Shown here in pieces: positions 33,174 through 41,502 of a stretch of DNA of 64,000 nt. Source of the stretch: Paenibacillus agricola (GTDB taxonomy: Bacteria; Bacillota; Bacilli; Paenibacillales; NBRC-103111); the NCBI RefSeq assembly GCF_011440305.1, contig NZ_JAAOIW010000002.1:736084-800083 (forward strand), in the 5' to 3' direction. Made by a program: the position numbers and the translations under genes. How positions within the stretch are numbered: position 1 is the first letter of the stretch; each line of letters opens with the position of its first letter. A model generated the notes under the pieces. The model made no database searches. It was not told the DNA's origin and was given only the letters and a program-made list of their open reading frames with translations.

Positions 33174-34031
33174 TTAAATGCTTGCCAGGATCGCGCGTGT
33201 TTCCTCGCTGTATTTCTTCAGCAATTCCTTGGATTCGTAAAGCCCGCTAAAATCCTCAACGCCAAGGTAGCCATCATAGCCAACCGCTTTCAAGTCGGTC
33301 AATACCTGGCGCCAGTTAACGATACCCTGCAAATTCGGCTCCCAATACGAAGTCCAGCCTTGCGATCCGTCCTCGCGGACCTCTGTTTTTTTCCAGCCGG
33401 TATTTTTAATATGCACATGTGCCAAGTAAGGGCCTAACAGCTCCATGCCCATACGGAAGTTCTCGAAGCCCTCGTGTACCATATTGCCCGGATCAAACAA
33501 TACGCCGATATGGTTAGGATCGAAGCTGCTAACAAGCCGATACGCCGATGAAACACTCGGTGTAATCGTATTATGATGCGTTTCAATCAAGCATTTTACG
33601 CCATATTTCTTGGCAAGAGGCTCGACGCCCTTCAAATAATTTTGCTCCAGCGCATACAATTCATTAAAATGCTTCGTCCCATCATAAGAAGGCACGCCTA
33701 CGCGAATCATCGAGGCACCAAGCTTTTGTGCTACTTGCAGAACACGCTCTGTGCTTTTCAAATCTCCTGCTTGTAAGTAAGGGGTAACGCTTATCGTTTG
33801 CAAACCGTTATCTTGGGCGATACGTATGTAGCGCTCCAGCTCAGCATCCGTTGTGGAGGTATCAATCGTACATAGATTATTACGCCAGAAGGAAGGTTTT
33901 TCGTCCTTAACGTCTTGCGCAGTTTCCTTAAAGCGCCATTCAATCCCATCAATTCCTGCCGCTTTAGCTGCCGCTCCCATTTCTTCGGGTGTCAAATCAG
34001 GTGTAACTACAGTAAAAATAGATAGTTTCAT
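33174..34031 (-). CDS. sugar phosphate isomerase/epimerase (AP-endonuclease-2-like TIM barrel)
   Basis: A 285-residue protein of the xylose-isomerase-like TIM barrel family. KLSIFTVVTPDLTPEEMGAAAKAAGIDGIEWR opens the barrel. CLIETHHNTITPSV, VLFDPGNMVHEG, LAHVHIKNTGW and YLGVEDFSG carry the expected metal-binding Glu, Asp, His and Glu. The ATG at 34031 follows GGAGG by seven bases. It is a single gene between a terminator and an empty 320-bp stretch. The substrate is unknown; such proteins isomerise or epimerise keto-sugars or inositol derivatives. Confidence 0.85.
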   Translation of the reverse strand: MKLSIFTVVTPDLTPEEMGAAAKAAGIDGIEWRFKETAQDVKDEKPSFWRNNLCTIDTSTTDAELERYIRIAQDNGLQTISVTPYLQAGDLKSTERVLQVAQKLGASMIRVGVPSYDGTKHFNELYALEQNYLKGVEPLAKKYGVKCLIETHHNTITPSVSSAYRLVSSFDPNHIGVLFDPGNMVHEGFENFRMGMELLGPYLAHVHIKNTGWKKTEVREDGSQGWTSYWEPNLQGIVNWRQVLTDLKAVGYDGYLGVEDFSGLYESKELLKKYSEETRAILASI

Positions 34032-34352
34032 CACTAAACCTCCAGCTTATTATAGGCTATTCCTTCTCAAAAAATTATAGCAAAGTTTAGATAATTAATC
34101 CATGTTCACGTTAACATTCGGAATATTCTGATAATAAAACAAAAAAAGCCAATAACCAGAACACGCCTTTCGCATCTTTACTTGCGTCAGGGGCAGGCTC
34201 CGGCCGGCATGATGATGTTCAGTTTTAGTTTCACCGTATGCATTTTTAAAGCTTTAAGGCTGCTGAACCTTTACTAGCGCTTGATCTAGCTTGATGGTGT
34301 CGCCCTGCAGCGTCCCCAACACATCAGCTTATACGCGTTGGGGGCTACAGAC
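34032..34352. other. intergenic stretch without a recognisable gene
   Basis: Nothing with a credible start and ribosome site. A CCCCAAC/GTTGGGG stem (34314-34343) follows the trxA stop on the reverse strand but lacks a T tract, so it is at best a weak terminator. A TTTTTTT run near 34140-34146 follows no clear stem. Confidence 0.5.
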
Positions 34353-34673
34353 TTAAGCCAAGTGTGGTTTTACCCAGGCAACCATATCCTGTAGTGGTTT
34401 AAAGCCTACCACGGAGGATACCTCCACACCATTTTTAAACAGCTTCAAGGTTGGGATGCTCATAATCCCATAGGCTCCTGGAGTTTCTGGATTGTCATCT
34501 ACGTTCATTTTGGCAATGGTCAGCTTATCACCTAATTGTCCGTTTAGTTCTTCCAATACAGGAGCAATCATTTTACAAGGACCGCACCAAGGAGCCCAGA
34601 AATCTACCAATACTACACCGTCTTGCTCAATGGTTGCTTTAAAATCTTGATCTGCCACTTTTACTATAGCCAT
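34353..34673 (-). CDS. trxA: thioredoxin
   Basis: A 106-residue thioredoxin. The active site is WCGPC with Cys30 and Cys33, followed by KMIAPVLEEL; cis-Pro lies in GIMSIPTLKLFKNG. It reduces protein disulfides in the cytoplasm using NADPH via thioredoxin reductase. AAGGAGTGG precedes the ATG. It lies 91 bp downstream of the IDEAL-domain gene in the same direction, and an Rrf2-type redox-responsive regulator gene is just upstream of that. This fits a small stress set, though cotranscription is not proven. Confidence 0.96.
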   Translation of the reverse strand: MAIVKVADQDFKATIEQDGVVLVDFWAPWCGPCKMIAPVLEELNGQLGDKLTIAKMNVDDNPETPGAYGIMSIPTLKLFKNGVEVSSVVGFKPLQDMVAWVKPHLA

Positions 34674-34764
34674 ACTCTATCCACTCCTTATATCTTATTT
34701 AGGCAACTGTTATCTATCTATATGATTTGTGCAGCAAATAGTTATAACTTAATGGATCAGCCTT

Positions 34765-35148
34765 TTAATCAATCTTGATTCTGCGGGAAACAGGCTTTAA
34801 TCCTTCAGTTCCTGCAGCAAGCTGAATATGTCCATTGGATTTCGTAGCACGGAGAGCGGCACCTAATTCATTGAACCATTCTTGGTCTCTGGTCATCAAT
34901 GCCAAATCCATTAAGCTACGCAGATCAGCTTCGCTTGTAAGCACATTGCTTTCCAGTTTTTCAAGCTTGAAGCGCATACTGTTTACCATGTATCCAATTG
35001 CCTCTTCACGATCCGACTGTGTAACCATTACCCTCACAATTCCGTACAAATCCATGGAGTCTACATAACCTATTATTTTTTCATCCTCTAATGAGGTTCC
35101 GCTTACCCAGTCTCCCACTTGTACCACTGCTTGTTTTGCCCATTCCAT
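34765..35148 (-). CDS. IDEAL-domain protein
   Basis: A 127-residue soluble protein. The N-terminal half (VQVGDWVSGTSLEDEKIIGYVDSMDLYGIVRVMVT) looks like a small beta barrel. Residues 80-105 (EADLRSLMDLALMTRDQEWFNELGAAL) match the IDEAL motif found in small Bacillota regulators, where it mediates protein contacts (for example with ClpC in ComK-type control). ATG at 35148 is ten bases after GGGAG. A 23-bp site matching the one in the rrf2 promoter lies about 100 bp upstream, so Rrf2 control is suggested. Confidence 0.7.
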   Translation of the reverse strand: MEWAKQAVVQVGDWVSGTSLEDEKIIGYVDSMDLYGIVRVMVTQSDREEAIGYMVNSMRFKLEKLESNVLTSEADLRSLMDLALMTRDQEWFNELGAALRATKSNGHIQLAAGTEGLKPVSRRIKID

Positions 35149-35249
35149 ACTAGCCACTCTCCCTTCCAAAAGTCTTTCATGTAAATGCTTTACCCATTAT
35201 GAACGGCAATTAAATCATCAGCTATAAAATAGCTACAAAACTCTCGAAA

Positions 35250-35272
35250 ACTGATATAATAATTGTTACAGT
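35250..35272. promoter_or_regulatory. candidate Rrf2 operator upstream of the IDEAL gene
   Basis: A 23-bp AT-rich imperfect palindrome beginning ACTG and ending ACAGT. On the reverse strand it begins ACTGTAA and ends CAGT, exactly as the 23-bp site in the rrf2 promoter does. Confidence 0.4.
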
Positions 35273-35308
35273 TAGATTAAATATAAAAACCTCGTATGTC
35301 CATACAGA

Positions 35309-35761
35309 TCAATGAAGTTTTATAACCACAACAAGTTTTCTTTGCTGCTCTTTATTTACTTCTGCTAAAACATCTTGAATCGTCCATTGATTGAAATATT
35401 CAATCATCTGCCTTTCTGCCGCTGAAAAAATACTGTCCATAACCGAGGCAATATTGCAGGCGATCATACAATCCTGCTCCACGTCTCCTGAACACCAGCC
35501 TGGTTTTACAGAGCCTAATGAAGTGAGTAGATAAATCTCGCCTAACGTCACCTGTGAAGGGTCGCAGTTGAGAAAAAATCCGCCTCCAATGCCTTCCTTC
35601 GCCCCAACGTATCCCTGCTTACGAAGCATTGCCATCACCTTGCGCACTCGCGCTGGATGAGTACAAACATTGTGTGCAATCATATCGCTTGTCGCCATAC
35701 GATCAGGCAAATTAGCAAGAAGCGCCAGGCTATGAACCGCTATAGTAAACTCGCTATTCAT
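35309..35761 (-). CDS. Rrf2-family transcriptional regulator
   Basis: A 150-residue regulator. The winged helix reads FTIAVHSLALLANLPDRMATSDMIAHNVCTHPARVRKVMAMLRKQGYV, then the wing GIGGGFFLNCDP. The C-terminal region has three cysteines (GWCSGDVEQDCMIACN), spaced roughly as in Fe-S or thiol-sensing Rrf2 proteins (NsrR, IscR), though the exact spacing differs. ATG at 35761 follows GAGGAGG. A consensus sigma-A promoter overlaps a 23-bp palindrome, so autorepression is likely. The ligand (iron-sulfur cluster, nitric oxide or thiol stress) cannot be told from sequence. Confidence 0.88.
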   Translation of the reverse strand: MNSEFTIAVHSLALLANLPDRMATSDMIAHNVCTHPARVRKVMAMLRKQGYVGAKEGIGGGFFLNCDPSQVTLGEIYLLTSLGSVKPGWCSGDVEQDCMIACNIASVMDSIFSAAERQMIEYFNQWTIQDVLAEVNKEQQRKLVVVIKLH

Positions 35762-35805
35762 GGGATGTTCCTCCTCGGCTGCTTCGCTTGTTGTTTTCAC
35801 CTTAT

Positions 35806-35840
35806 ACTGTTATTATATCGATTACAGTTAACATTGTCAA
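35806..35840 (-). promoter_or_regulatory. consensus sigma-A promoter of rrf2 with overlapping palindromic operator
   Basis: TTGACA (35835-35840), 17-bp spacer, TATAAT (35812-35817) on the reverse strand, a perfect consensus. The imperfect palindrome ACTGT...ACAGT (35806-35828) covers the -10. Confidence 0.8.
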
Positions 35841-35879
35841 GTAGTTGAAACGTTAATATGAAAGCTGCCAAAAAAATTT

Positions 35880-36146
35880 CTACTGGCTTACACTTATCGC
35901 CGACGTGCCCTCGGGATCCGCAAACTTATCCGTACTTTGAATATAATCCGCGTAATAAGGGTAAGCTGGCTTTTGCTCATGGTTCAACGAATCTGCTTCT
36001 GCCTGGGCTTTGTTCTTGCTTAAAGCATCTGCTTCATTTAACTGATGTACTATATAGCTCTTAGACCATACATCTAAACACAGCCAGAACATAAAAGTAA
36101 TACTGAACAACGTCACACAAACAAATCCGATAAGCTCCTGGTTCAT
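35880..36146 (-). CDS. small membrane protein, 88 residues, unknown
   Basis: One N-terminal membrane helix (residues 6-26, IGFVCVTLFSITFMFWLCLDV). A polar, Ala/Gln/Asp-rich tail follows (ALSKNKAQAEADSLNHEQKP), probably outside or disordered. GGAGGG is placed well before the ATG at 36146. No family was recognised. It is transcribed toward the rrf2 gene, with 40 bp before that promoter. Confidence 0.6.
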   Translation of the reverse strand: MNQELIGFVCVTLFSITFMFWLCLDVWSKSYIVHQLNEADALSKNKAQAEADSLNHEQKPAYPYYADYIQSTDKFADPEGTSAISVSQ

Positions 36147-36316
36147 TATTTACCCTCCTATGAATCTTTTTTCATAGTTTAACAAACCTGGGTTAAATAT
36201 AGGCTCGAATCTCGTTGTCAGTATCTAGCTTTTATTGTCGAGGTATTCAGCATTCTATGCAAATCATTGTAAATCAGTGCAAAGAACATCATGTACAAAC
36301 CCCTGCGGTGGTGCGT

Positions 36317-36410
36317 TGGCGAGGATAGGCGTATGGGATTCCAGCCGTTCCTGAAGTCGTGTCACCCAGATTAGACTTGGAGGTGGGGACATGACTTCAC
36401 AAGCCGTAAA
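36317..36410. repeat. diverged copy of inverted-repeat element B
   Basis: GAGGATAGGCGTATGGGATTCC...TGAAGTCGTGTC aligns to the left half of the element at 63056-63181, and the stem TGAAGTCGTGTCACC (36352-36366) with GGGGACATGACTTCA (36385-36399; 13 of 15 pairs) matches its inner stem. The outer arm is lost. It sits just behind the purine operon. Confidence 0.45.
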
Positions 36411-36443
36411 CCTTACTGCGTTGGAGTGTCTAATGTTACATCC

Positions 36444-36487
36444 TAAAAAAGCCCAAGCAGGTAGTGGATCCTCCGCTTAGGCTTTTT
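36444..36487 (-). terminator. terminator of the purine operon
   Basis: AAAAAGCC-AAGC...GCTT-GGCTTTTT stem 45 bp past the purD stop, with T tract on the reverse strand. Confidence 0.8.
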
Positions 36488-36531
36488 CGCTGACCCATGT
36501 AGCTATACTAAAGATGTTTCGCTAAAGTTAG

Positions 36532-37791
36532 CTACACTAAAGCTTTCTTGGCAATATCGGTGCGGCTATGCTTGCCTTGGAATTGAATACGCTCCGCTGC
36601 AGCATAGGCTTTAGCACGCGCATCGGCGATATCGCTTCCTAATGCGGTAATGCCCAGCACACGCCCTCCGTTGGTTACGATGGCGCCATCCTTTAAAGCT
36701 GTGCCTGCATGGAATACCAGCGCATCCTGGACCTCGTCCAGCCCTTGAATCGGCAGTCCTTTTGGATAGCTACCCGGATATCCCTCGGAAGCCAGAACCA
36801 CGCAAACAGCGGCTTCGTCACTCCACGCAATGTCGATTTGCTCCAATGTGCCATCAACCGCTGCCAGAAATATATCCAGCAGGTCGGTTTTCAGCCGCGG
36901 CAGCACGACCTGTGTCTCGGGATCACCGAATCGGGCATTGAACTCAATCGTTCTTGGCCCCTGAGGCGTAAGCATAAGACCTGCGAACAAAATACCGCGG
37001 AACGGGCGGCCTTCGCTAACCATCGCTGCCGCTGTCGGCTTGATGATCGTTTCAATCGCTTCGTCGATAATCGATTGCTCGATATGCGGCAATGGGGAGT
37101 ACGTTCCCATCCCTCCGGTATTCGGACCCAAGTCATTATCAAATACCGTCTTATGATCCTGCGCAGCGACCATCGGACGCACCACAGCGCCATCGACGAA
37201 CGATAGAATCGACATTTCTTGGCCCGTCATAAATTCCTCTATCACTACCTGATTACCGGAATCGCCAAAAATTTTGACAACCATCATATCATGAAGTGCC
37301 TTTTCGGCTTCCTCCATCGATTGGGCAATGACCACGCCTTTACCCGCAGCCAAGCCATCCGCCTTGATGACGATCGGAATTTGCTGGTTACGCATATAGG
37401 CAAGCGCCGCTTCATAATTATCGAAGGTTTCGTAGGCTGCTGATGGAATATTGTATTTTTTAAATAAATGCTTGGAAAACACTTTGCTTGATTCGATAAT
37501 AGCCGCGTTTTGGCGAGGGCCAAATACCGAAATTTGCTGCGCCTCTAAATAATCAACAATCCCCTCAGACAACGGATCATCCGGACCAATAACAACTAAA
37601 TCCACTGCATGGCTAATCGCAAAAGCAGCAATTTCCGCAAATTGGTTTACCTGTATAGGTACGCATTCCGCAACTCCGGCAATCCCGCCGTTACCCGGCG
37701 CACAGTATAGCTCCTGCACCTTTGGACTTTTTTTCAATGCCCAGCATATCGCATGCTCCCGGCCGCCGCCGCCAATAACTAAAATCCGCAC
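36532..37791 (-). CDS. purD: phosphoribosylamine-glycine ligase
   Basis: A 419-residue ATP-grasp enzyme making GAR from phosphoribosylamine, glycine and ATP (step 2 of purine synthesis). Signatures are RILVIGGGGREHAICWALKKSP, ADGLAAGKGVVIA, the family block QDHKTVFDNDLGPNTGGMGTYSP, and FNARFGDPETQVVLPRL. GTG start after GGGGG, 12 bp behind the IMP cyclohydrolase gene. It is the last gene of the operon, as in Bacillus. Confidence 0.96.
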   Translation of the reverse strand: MRILVIGGGGREHAICWALKKSPKVQELYCAPGNGGIAGVAECVPIQVNQFAEIAAFAISHAVDLVVIGPDDPLSEGIVDYLEAQQISVFGPRQNAAIIESSKVFSKHLFKKYNIPSAAYETFDNYEAALAYMRNQQIPIVIKADGLAAGKGVVIAQSMEEAEKALHDMMVVKIFGDSGNQVVIEEFMTGQEMSILSFVDGAVVRPMVAAQDHKTVFDNDLGPNTGGMGTYSPLPHIEQSIIDEAIETIIKPTAAAMVSEGRPFRGILFAGLMLTPQGPRTIEFNARFGDPETQVVLPRLKTDLLDIFLAAVDGTLEQIDIAWSDEAAVCVVLASEGYPGSYPKGLPIQGLDEVQDALVFHAGTALKDGAIVTNGGRVLGITALGSDIADARAKAYAAAERIQFQGKHSRTDIAKKALV

Positions 37792-37803
37792 TTCGCAAAC
37801 CCC

Positions 37804-38535
37804 CTAATGCTTGTTGGTGACACGCATTTCTGTTTCTCCGTTGTCAAGTCGAATCGTTTTGACTAGCAATGATATTTTGTTATCCTCATTTAAACCGTCC
37901 CAGTAAGCGCTAAGCGTTTGGTCGATATCATCGTATAGCGGCACCAATACCGGCTCACCACTAAAGGAAGGCAGCGGATCTCCATCCCCGGAATACGTAT
38001 GGATCAAGTGGCCTTGGCCAGCAATGCCTTGGGCGTAATGAAAAAATTGGCGTAAGGTTTGGTCAGGGTTGCCCGCATTTGATTTCAAAATCGACAGCTT
38101 ATACAGGCAATGTGGGTTCTGCAGCTCAACCAGACCGGAAATTCTCGGTGTAAAATTGGGCGCATCCGGCTCAAAGGTTCTTGTCGTTAGCGCTTGCTCG
38201 AATGAACCTCCTGCATTTAACACCTCAAAAATCGTATCCGTCTGGTCGCCATTCGTTACAATATGCGATCCTCCCGTATGCTTAACCGGGTAATAAATAA
38301 TAAGGGAAGGATCCGTCAGCAAGGCTGGATCATGCGCTTCTGTGCGCAGAAAACCGTTTTCTCCCTGGATAAACACCCGATTGCGGCTGTTCACACTGCG
38401 CCCCATAATCCAGTACACTTGCACAAGACGGGTGCCATCAGGTGTTAAGCCTATAATAATGCCGCGCCCTGGGTATGGATTGCCCTGTAAACTCTCAAGG
38501 TTGTTCTCGGCTGAATGGTTAGTGGTGGTTGTCAC
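37804..38535 (-). CDS. purO: IMP cyclohydrolase, archaeal PurO type
   Basis: A 243-residue protein of the PurO-like IMP cyclohydrolase family, which closes FAICAR to IMP. Shared blocks with archaeal PurO are NPYPGRGIIIGLTPDG near the N-terminus, the SNG.xTDT-like HIVTNGDQTDTIFEVL, and TPRISGLV (PurO has TPRIAA). It also has SVNSRNRVF, like the SFPNR region. GTG start follows AGGAGG. It lies between the AICAR formyltransferase and purD, exactly where the cyclohydrolase half of PurH is missing, so it completes the pathway. PurO was first known from archaea; bacterial relatives exist, but a whole operon built this way is uncommon. Confidence 0.85.
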   Translation of the reverse strand: MTTTTNHSAENNLESLQGNPYPGRGIIIGLTPDGTRLVQVYWIMGRSVNSRNRVFIQGENGFLRTEAHDPALLTDPSLIIYYPVKHTGGSHIVTNGDQTDTIFEVLNAGGSFEQALTTRTFEPDAPNFTPRISGLVELQNPHCLYKLSILKSNAGNPDQTLRQFFHYAQGIAGQGHLIHTYSGDGDPLPSFSGEPVLVPLYDDIDQTLSAYWDGLNEDNKISLLVKTIRLDNGETEMRVTNKH

Positions 38536-38604
38536 GTAATTCGATTCCTCCTAAATGGTACTTGTGGTGCTTTAACATACACAGAAAAATGCTGTACGCG
38601 CATT

Positions 38605-39783
38605 CTAATGATGGAATAAACGAACACCCGAATACGTCATGACCATGTCATAATCGTTAGCGGCTTGCACGACTTCTTCATCCCGCATGGAGCTGCCTGC
38701 TTGTACAACATACTTCACTCCACTGCGGCTGGCGCGATCCAAATTGTCACGGAACGGCAGGAAGGCATCAGAGCCGTAAGTAACACCTTGTAGCTTATCT
38801 AACCATTCACGCTTTTGTTCGCGGGTTAAACGGACAGGCACCTCTTCAAAATATTGCTCCCAGCTTGCGTTCTCGAAGGAGGTTACTTCATCTTCCAGCC
38901 ATAGGTCAATGGCGTTGTTTTGCTCAGGACGGGTGATCCCCTGACGGAACTTCATTGACAATGCATCTGGATGCTGGCGAAGGAACCAACGGTCCGTTTT
39001 ATCTCCGGCAAGCCGGGTACAATGAATTCTGGATTGCTGCCCAGCACCAATGCCGACGGTTTGTCCATCCAATGTATAACAAATCGAATTGGATTGCGTA
39101 TATTTCAAGGTGATGAGTGCAACCAGCATATCGCGTTTTGCATTTTCGGTCAGCTCTTTGTTATTCGTAACAATCTGCGTCAAAACAGAAGCGTCAATTA
39201 CCGCGTTATTGCGTTGCTGCTCCAACGTCATGCCGAACAAGTTACGCTTCTCGATAGGCGCAGCCACATATTCAGGATCGATCTCAAGAATAAGAAAGCC
39301 GCCTTTTTTCTTGGAGCGTAGGATTTCCAAAGCTTCCTCGGTGTAGCCTGGAGCTACCACCAGATCGGAAACCTCGCGTTTCAATAAACGCGCTGTGGAT
39401 GCATCGACGATATCACTAAGCGCAGCACAATCGCCAAAGGAGGACATGCGGTCCGCGCCTCTAGCCCTTGCGTAAGCGGTAGCAAGCGGCGATAGCTCCA
39501 AGCCGTCTACGAAGTAGGCTTTAGCCAGCTCCGGGCTTAGCGGTGCGTATACAGCCGCTCCTGCGGGGCTGACGTGCTTGAAGGATGCAGCGGCCGGAAG
39601 GCCTGTTGCCAATCTCAGCTCTCTAGCCAATTGATAGCTGTTCAATGCGTCCAGCAGGTTGATAAAGCCCGGATCGCCGTTTACTACGCGAAGTGGCAGG
39701 TTGCCGTTGTCGCTGTAAATTTTCGCTTCCTTTTGATGTGGATTCATGCCATAACGCAGATGGATTTCATTAGGGTTACTCAT
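38605..39783 (-). CDS. purH: AICAR formyltransferase (stand-alone transformylase half of PurH)
   Basis: A 392-residue protein matching only the transformylase part of PurH. The catalytic Lys-His pair is in AASFKHVSPAGAAVYAPLS. KYTQSNSICYTLDGQTVGIGAGQQSRIHCTRLAGDK, SDAFLPFRDNLDRASRSGVKYVVQAGSSMRDEEV and the final TYSGVRLFHH are diagnostic. The MGS-like cyclohydrolase domain, about 200 residues in PurH, is absent: the protein begins NEIHLRYGMNPHQKEAKIY. It transfers the formyl group from 10-formyl-THF to AICAR. Ring closure is assigned to the next gene. The symbol purH is used for the activity only. Confidence 0.92.
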   Translation of the reverse strand: MSNPNEIHLRYGMNPHQKEAKIYSDNGNLPLRVVNGDPGFINLLDALNSYQLARELRLATGLPAAASFKHVSPAGAAVYAPLSPELAKAYFVDGLELSPLATAYARARGADRMSSFGDCAALSDIVDASTARLLKREVSDLVVAPGYTEEALEILRSKKKGGFLILEIDPEYVAAPIEKRNLFGMTLEQQRNNAVIDASVLTQIVTNNKELTENAKRDMLVALITLKYTQSNSICYTLDGQTVGIGAGQQSRIHCTRLAGDKTDRWFLRQHPDALSMKFRQGITRPEQNNAIDLWLEDEVTSFENASWEQYFEEVPVRLTREQKREWLDKLQGVTYGSDAFLPFRDNLDRASRSGVKYVVQAGSSMRDEEVVQAANDYDMVMTYSGVRLFHH

Positions 39784-39839
39784 GGTCTACTTCCTTTCGT
39801 ATGTAGCTTTCGGCCTCTGGGCTCGTTTTCACCGTACTT

Positions 39840-40439
39840 CTAGCTGTCTTTATTTATTTTTAACTCGCCCGCGGCAATTTGCGCGATGACTTGCGGCAGC
39901 AGCACATGCTCGATTTGGTGGATACTTGCGGCTAAAGTAGCTTCATTGTCTTCTGGCGTAATCGCCAAGGTTTGCTGGGCGATAATAGGCCCCGTATCCA
40001 TACCACCGTCTACATAATGGACGGTGACTCCTGTGACCTTCACACCGTAATCCAAGGCTTGTTGAATAGCATCTAGGCCAGGAAAAGCTGGCAGCAGCGA
40101 GGGATGAATATTGATCAAGCGTCCGTACAGTGGTTTAACGAGCACCTCGGTAATGAGCCGCATATAGCCCGCCAGCACGACCAGATCGATCTCTAATGAC
40201 TCCAGCCGCTGCAAAATCTCCTGTTCATACTGCTCCCTGCTCCCGTAATCCTTCGCACGGAACACAAATGACGGTATCCCTAGCTGCTTAGCTCGCTCCA
40301 CAACCTTGGCATTCGGGCGGTCACAGACAAGAAGCCCGATGTGAACATCGAGCTTGCCTGCATTCACCGCATCCGCAATAGCTTGGAAATTCGAGCCGCT
40401 ACCCGAAGCGAACACGGCAATGCGAAAGGACTTACTCAT
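39840..40439 (-). CDS. purN: phosphoribosylglycinamide formyltransferase
   Basis: A 199-residue GAR transformylase using 10-formyl-THF. [20 protein letters not shown] opens the fold. [36 protein letters not shown] carries the catalytic Asn-His region, followed by [19 protein letters not shown] with the catalytic Asp. Its start overlaps the purM stop by ATGA. Confidence 0.95.
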   Translation of the reverse strand: MSKSFRIAVFASGSGSNFQAIADAVNAGKLDVHIGLLVCDRPNAKVVERAKQLGIPSFVFRAKDYGSREQYEQEILQRLESLEIDLVVLAGYMRLITEVLVKPLYGRLINIHPSLLPAFPGLDAIQQALDYGVKVTGVTVHYVDGGMDTGPIIAQQTLAITPEDNEATLAASIHQIEHVLLPQVIAQIAAGELKINKDS

Positions 40440-41476
40440 ACAACGGCTCCGCTAAAGGTAACAACCTTCTCGCCTGCAGTTACTTTACCCAGTGTATATA
40501 CTTGCTCGCCTTGCTCAGCGAATATAGCTACAGCTTCAGCCGCTTGCTGCTCAGCTACAACAATAACCATACCGATACCCATATTAAATGTACGGAACAT
40601 GTCATTATTGCTGATGCTGCCTGTTTCCTGCAGCAATTGGAATATAGGCAGAATCGGCCAGGAGCCATACTCGATCGCTACGTTCACACCATCTGGAAGC
40701 ATCCGCGGGATGTTCTCAATAAAGCCGCCTCCTGTAATATGCGCCAAGCCTTTAAGCTCTACCTTATCCATTGCAGCCAGCACGGATTTGACATAAATTT
40801 TAGTCGGCTCCAAAATAACATCACCCAATTTGCCGCCCAAAGCGTCGATTGAATCATGCAGGCCATAGCCCTTTTCTTCCAACAGCAGCTTACGAACCAA
40901 CGAGAACCCATTGCTATGCACACCGCTTGAAGCAAGGCCGATAACAACGTCGCCGGGACGGATTGTGGAGCCATTGATAATCTTTTTCTTGTCCACGATA
41001 CCAACGGTAAAGCCTGCGATATCATATTCGCCTTCAGCATACATACCCGGCATTTCTGCCGTTTCGCCGCCGATCAATGCACAACCTGCCTGCACACAGC
41101 CATCGCTGATCCCTTTAATAATCGATTCAATTTTCTCCGGAATGACCTTATCGCAAGCCAGATAATCCAGGAAAAATAAAGGCTCCGCGCCTTGAACGAT
41201 AATATCATTCACACACATCGCAACCGCATCAATACCGATCGTATCATGCTTGTCCATGGCAAAAGCAATCTTCAGCTTTGTACCCACACCATCTGTACCG
41301 GAAACCAGCACAGGCTCGTCATACTTGTCCTTATTGAGGCCAAAAAGCCCGCCAAAGCCACCCAACTCGGTTAATACCTCGGGACGAAACGTTGTTTTTA
41401 CGTGCTTTTTCATTCGTTCTACCGCTTCGTTGCCAGCCGCTATATCGACTCCGGCCTTTTTATATGCATCCGACAC
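40436..41476 (-). CDS. purM: phosphoribosylformylglycinamidine cyclo-ligase (AIR synthetase)
   Basis: A 346-residue enzyme closing FGAM to AIR with ATP. Signatures are [65 protein letters not shown] and [18 protein letters not shown]. The start is GTG, placed after AAAGGAG; it lies 26 bp behind purF. Usual length. Confidence 0.96.
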   Translation of the reverse strand: MSDAYKKAGVDIAAGNEAVERMKKHVKTTFRPEVLTELGGFGGLFGLNKDKYDEPVLVSGTDGVGTKLKIAFAMDKHDTIGIDAVAMCVNDIIVQGAEPLFFLDYLACDKVIPEKIESIIKGISDGCVQAGCALIGGETAEMPGMYAEGEYDIAGFTVGIVDKKKIINGSTIRPGDVVIGLASSGVHSNGFSLVRKLLLEEKGYGLHDSIDALGGKLGDVILEPTKIYVKSVLAAMDKVELKGLAHITGGGFIENIPRMLPDGVNVAIEYGSWPILPIFQLLQETGSISNNDMFRTFNMGIGMVIVVAEQQAAEAVAIFAEQGEQVYTLGKVTAGEKVVTFSGAVV

Positions 41477-41502
41477 TGGTTACACTCCTTTAGTTGGTTG
41501 AT

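Noticed and set aside
34250-34335. Short reverse-strand coding-like stretch (reads DVLGTLQGDTIKLDQALVK) before trxA stop region
   Set aside because: A stop codon stands immediately before it, there is no start or ribosome site, and it spans only about 23 codons; too little to call a pseudogene.
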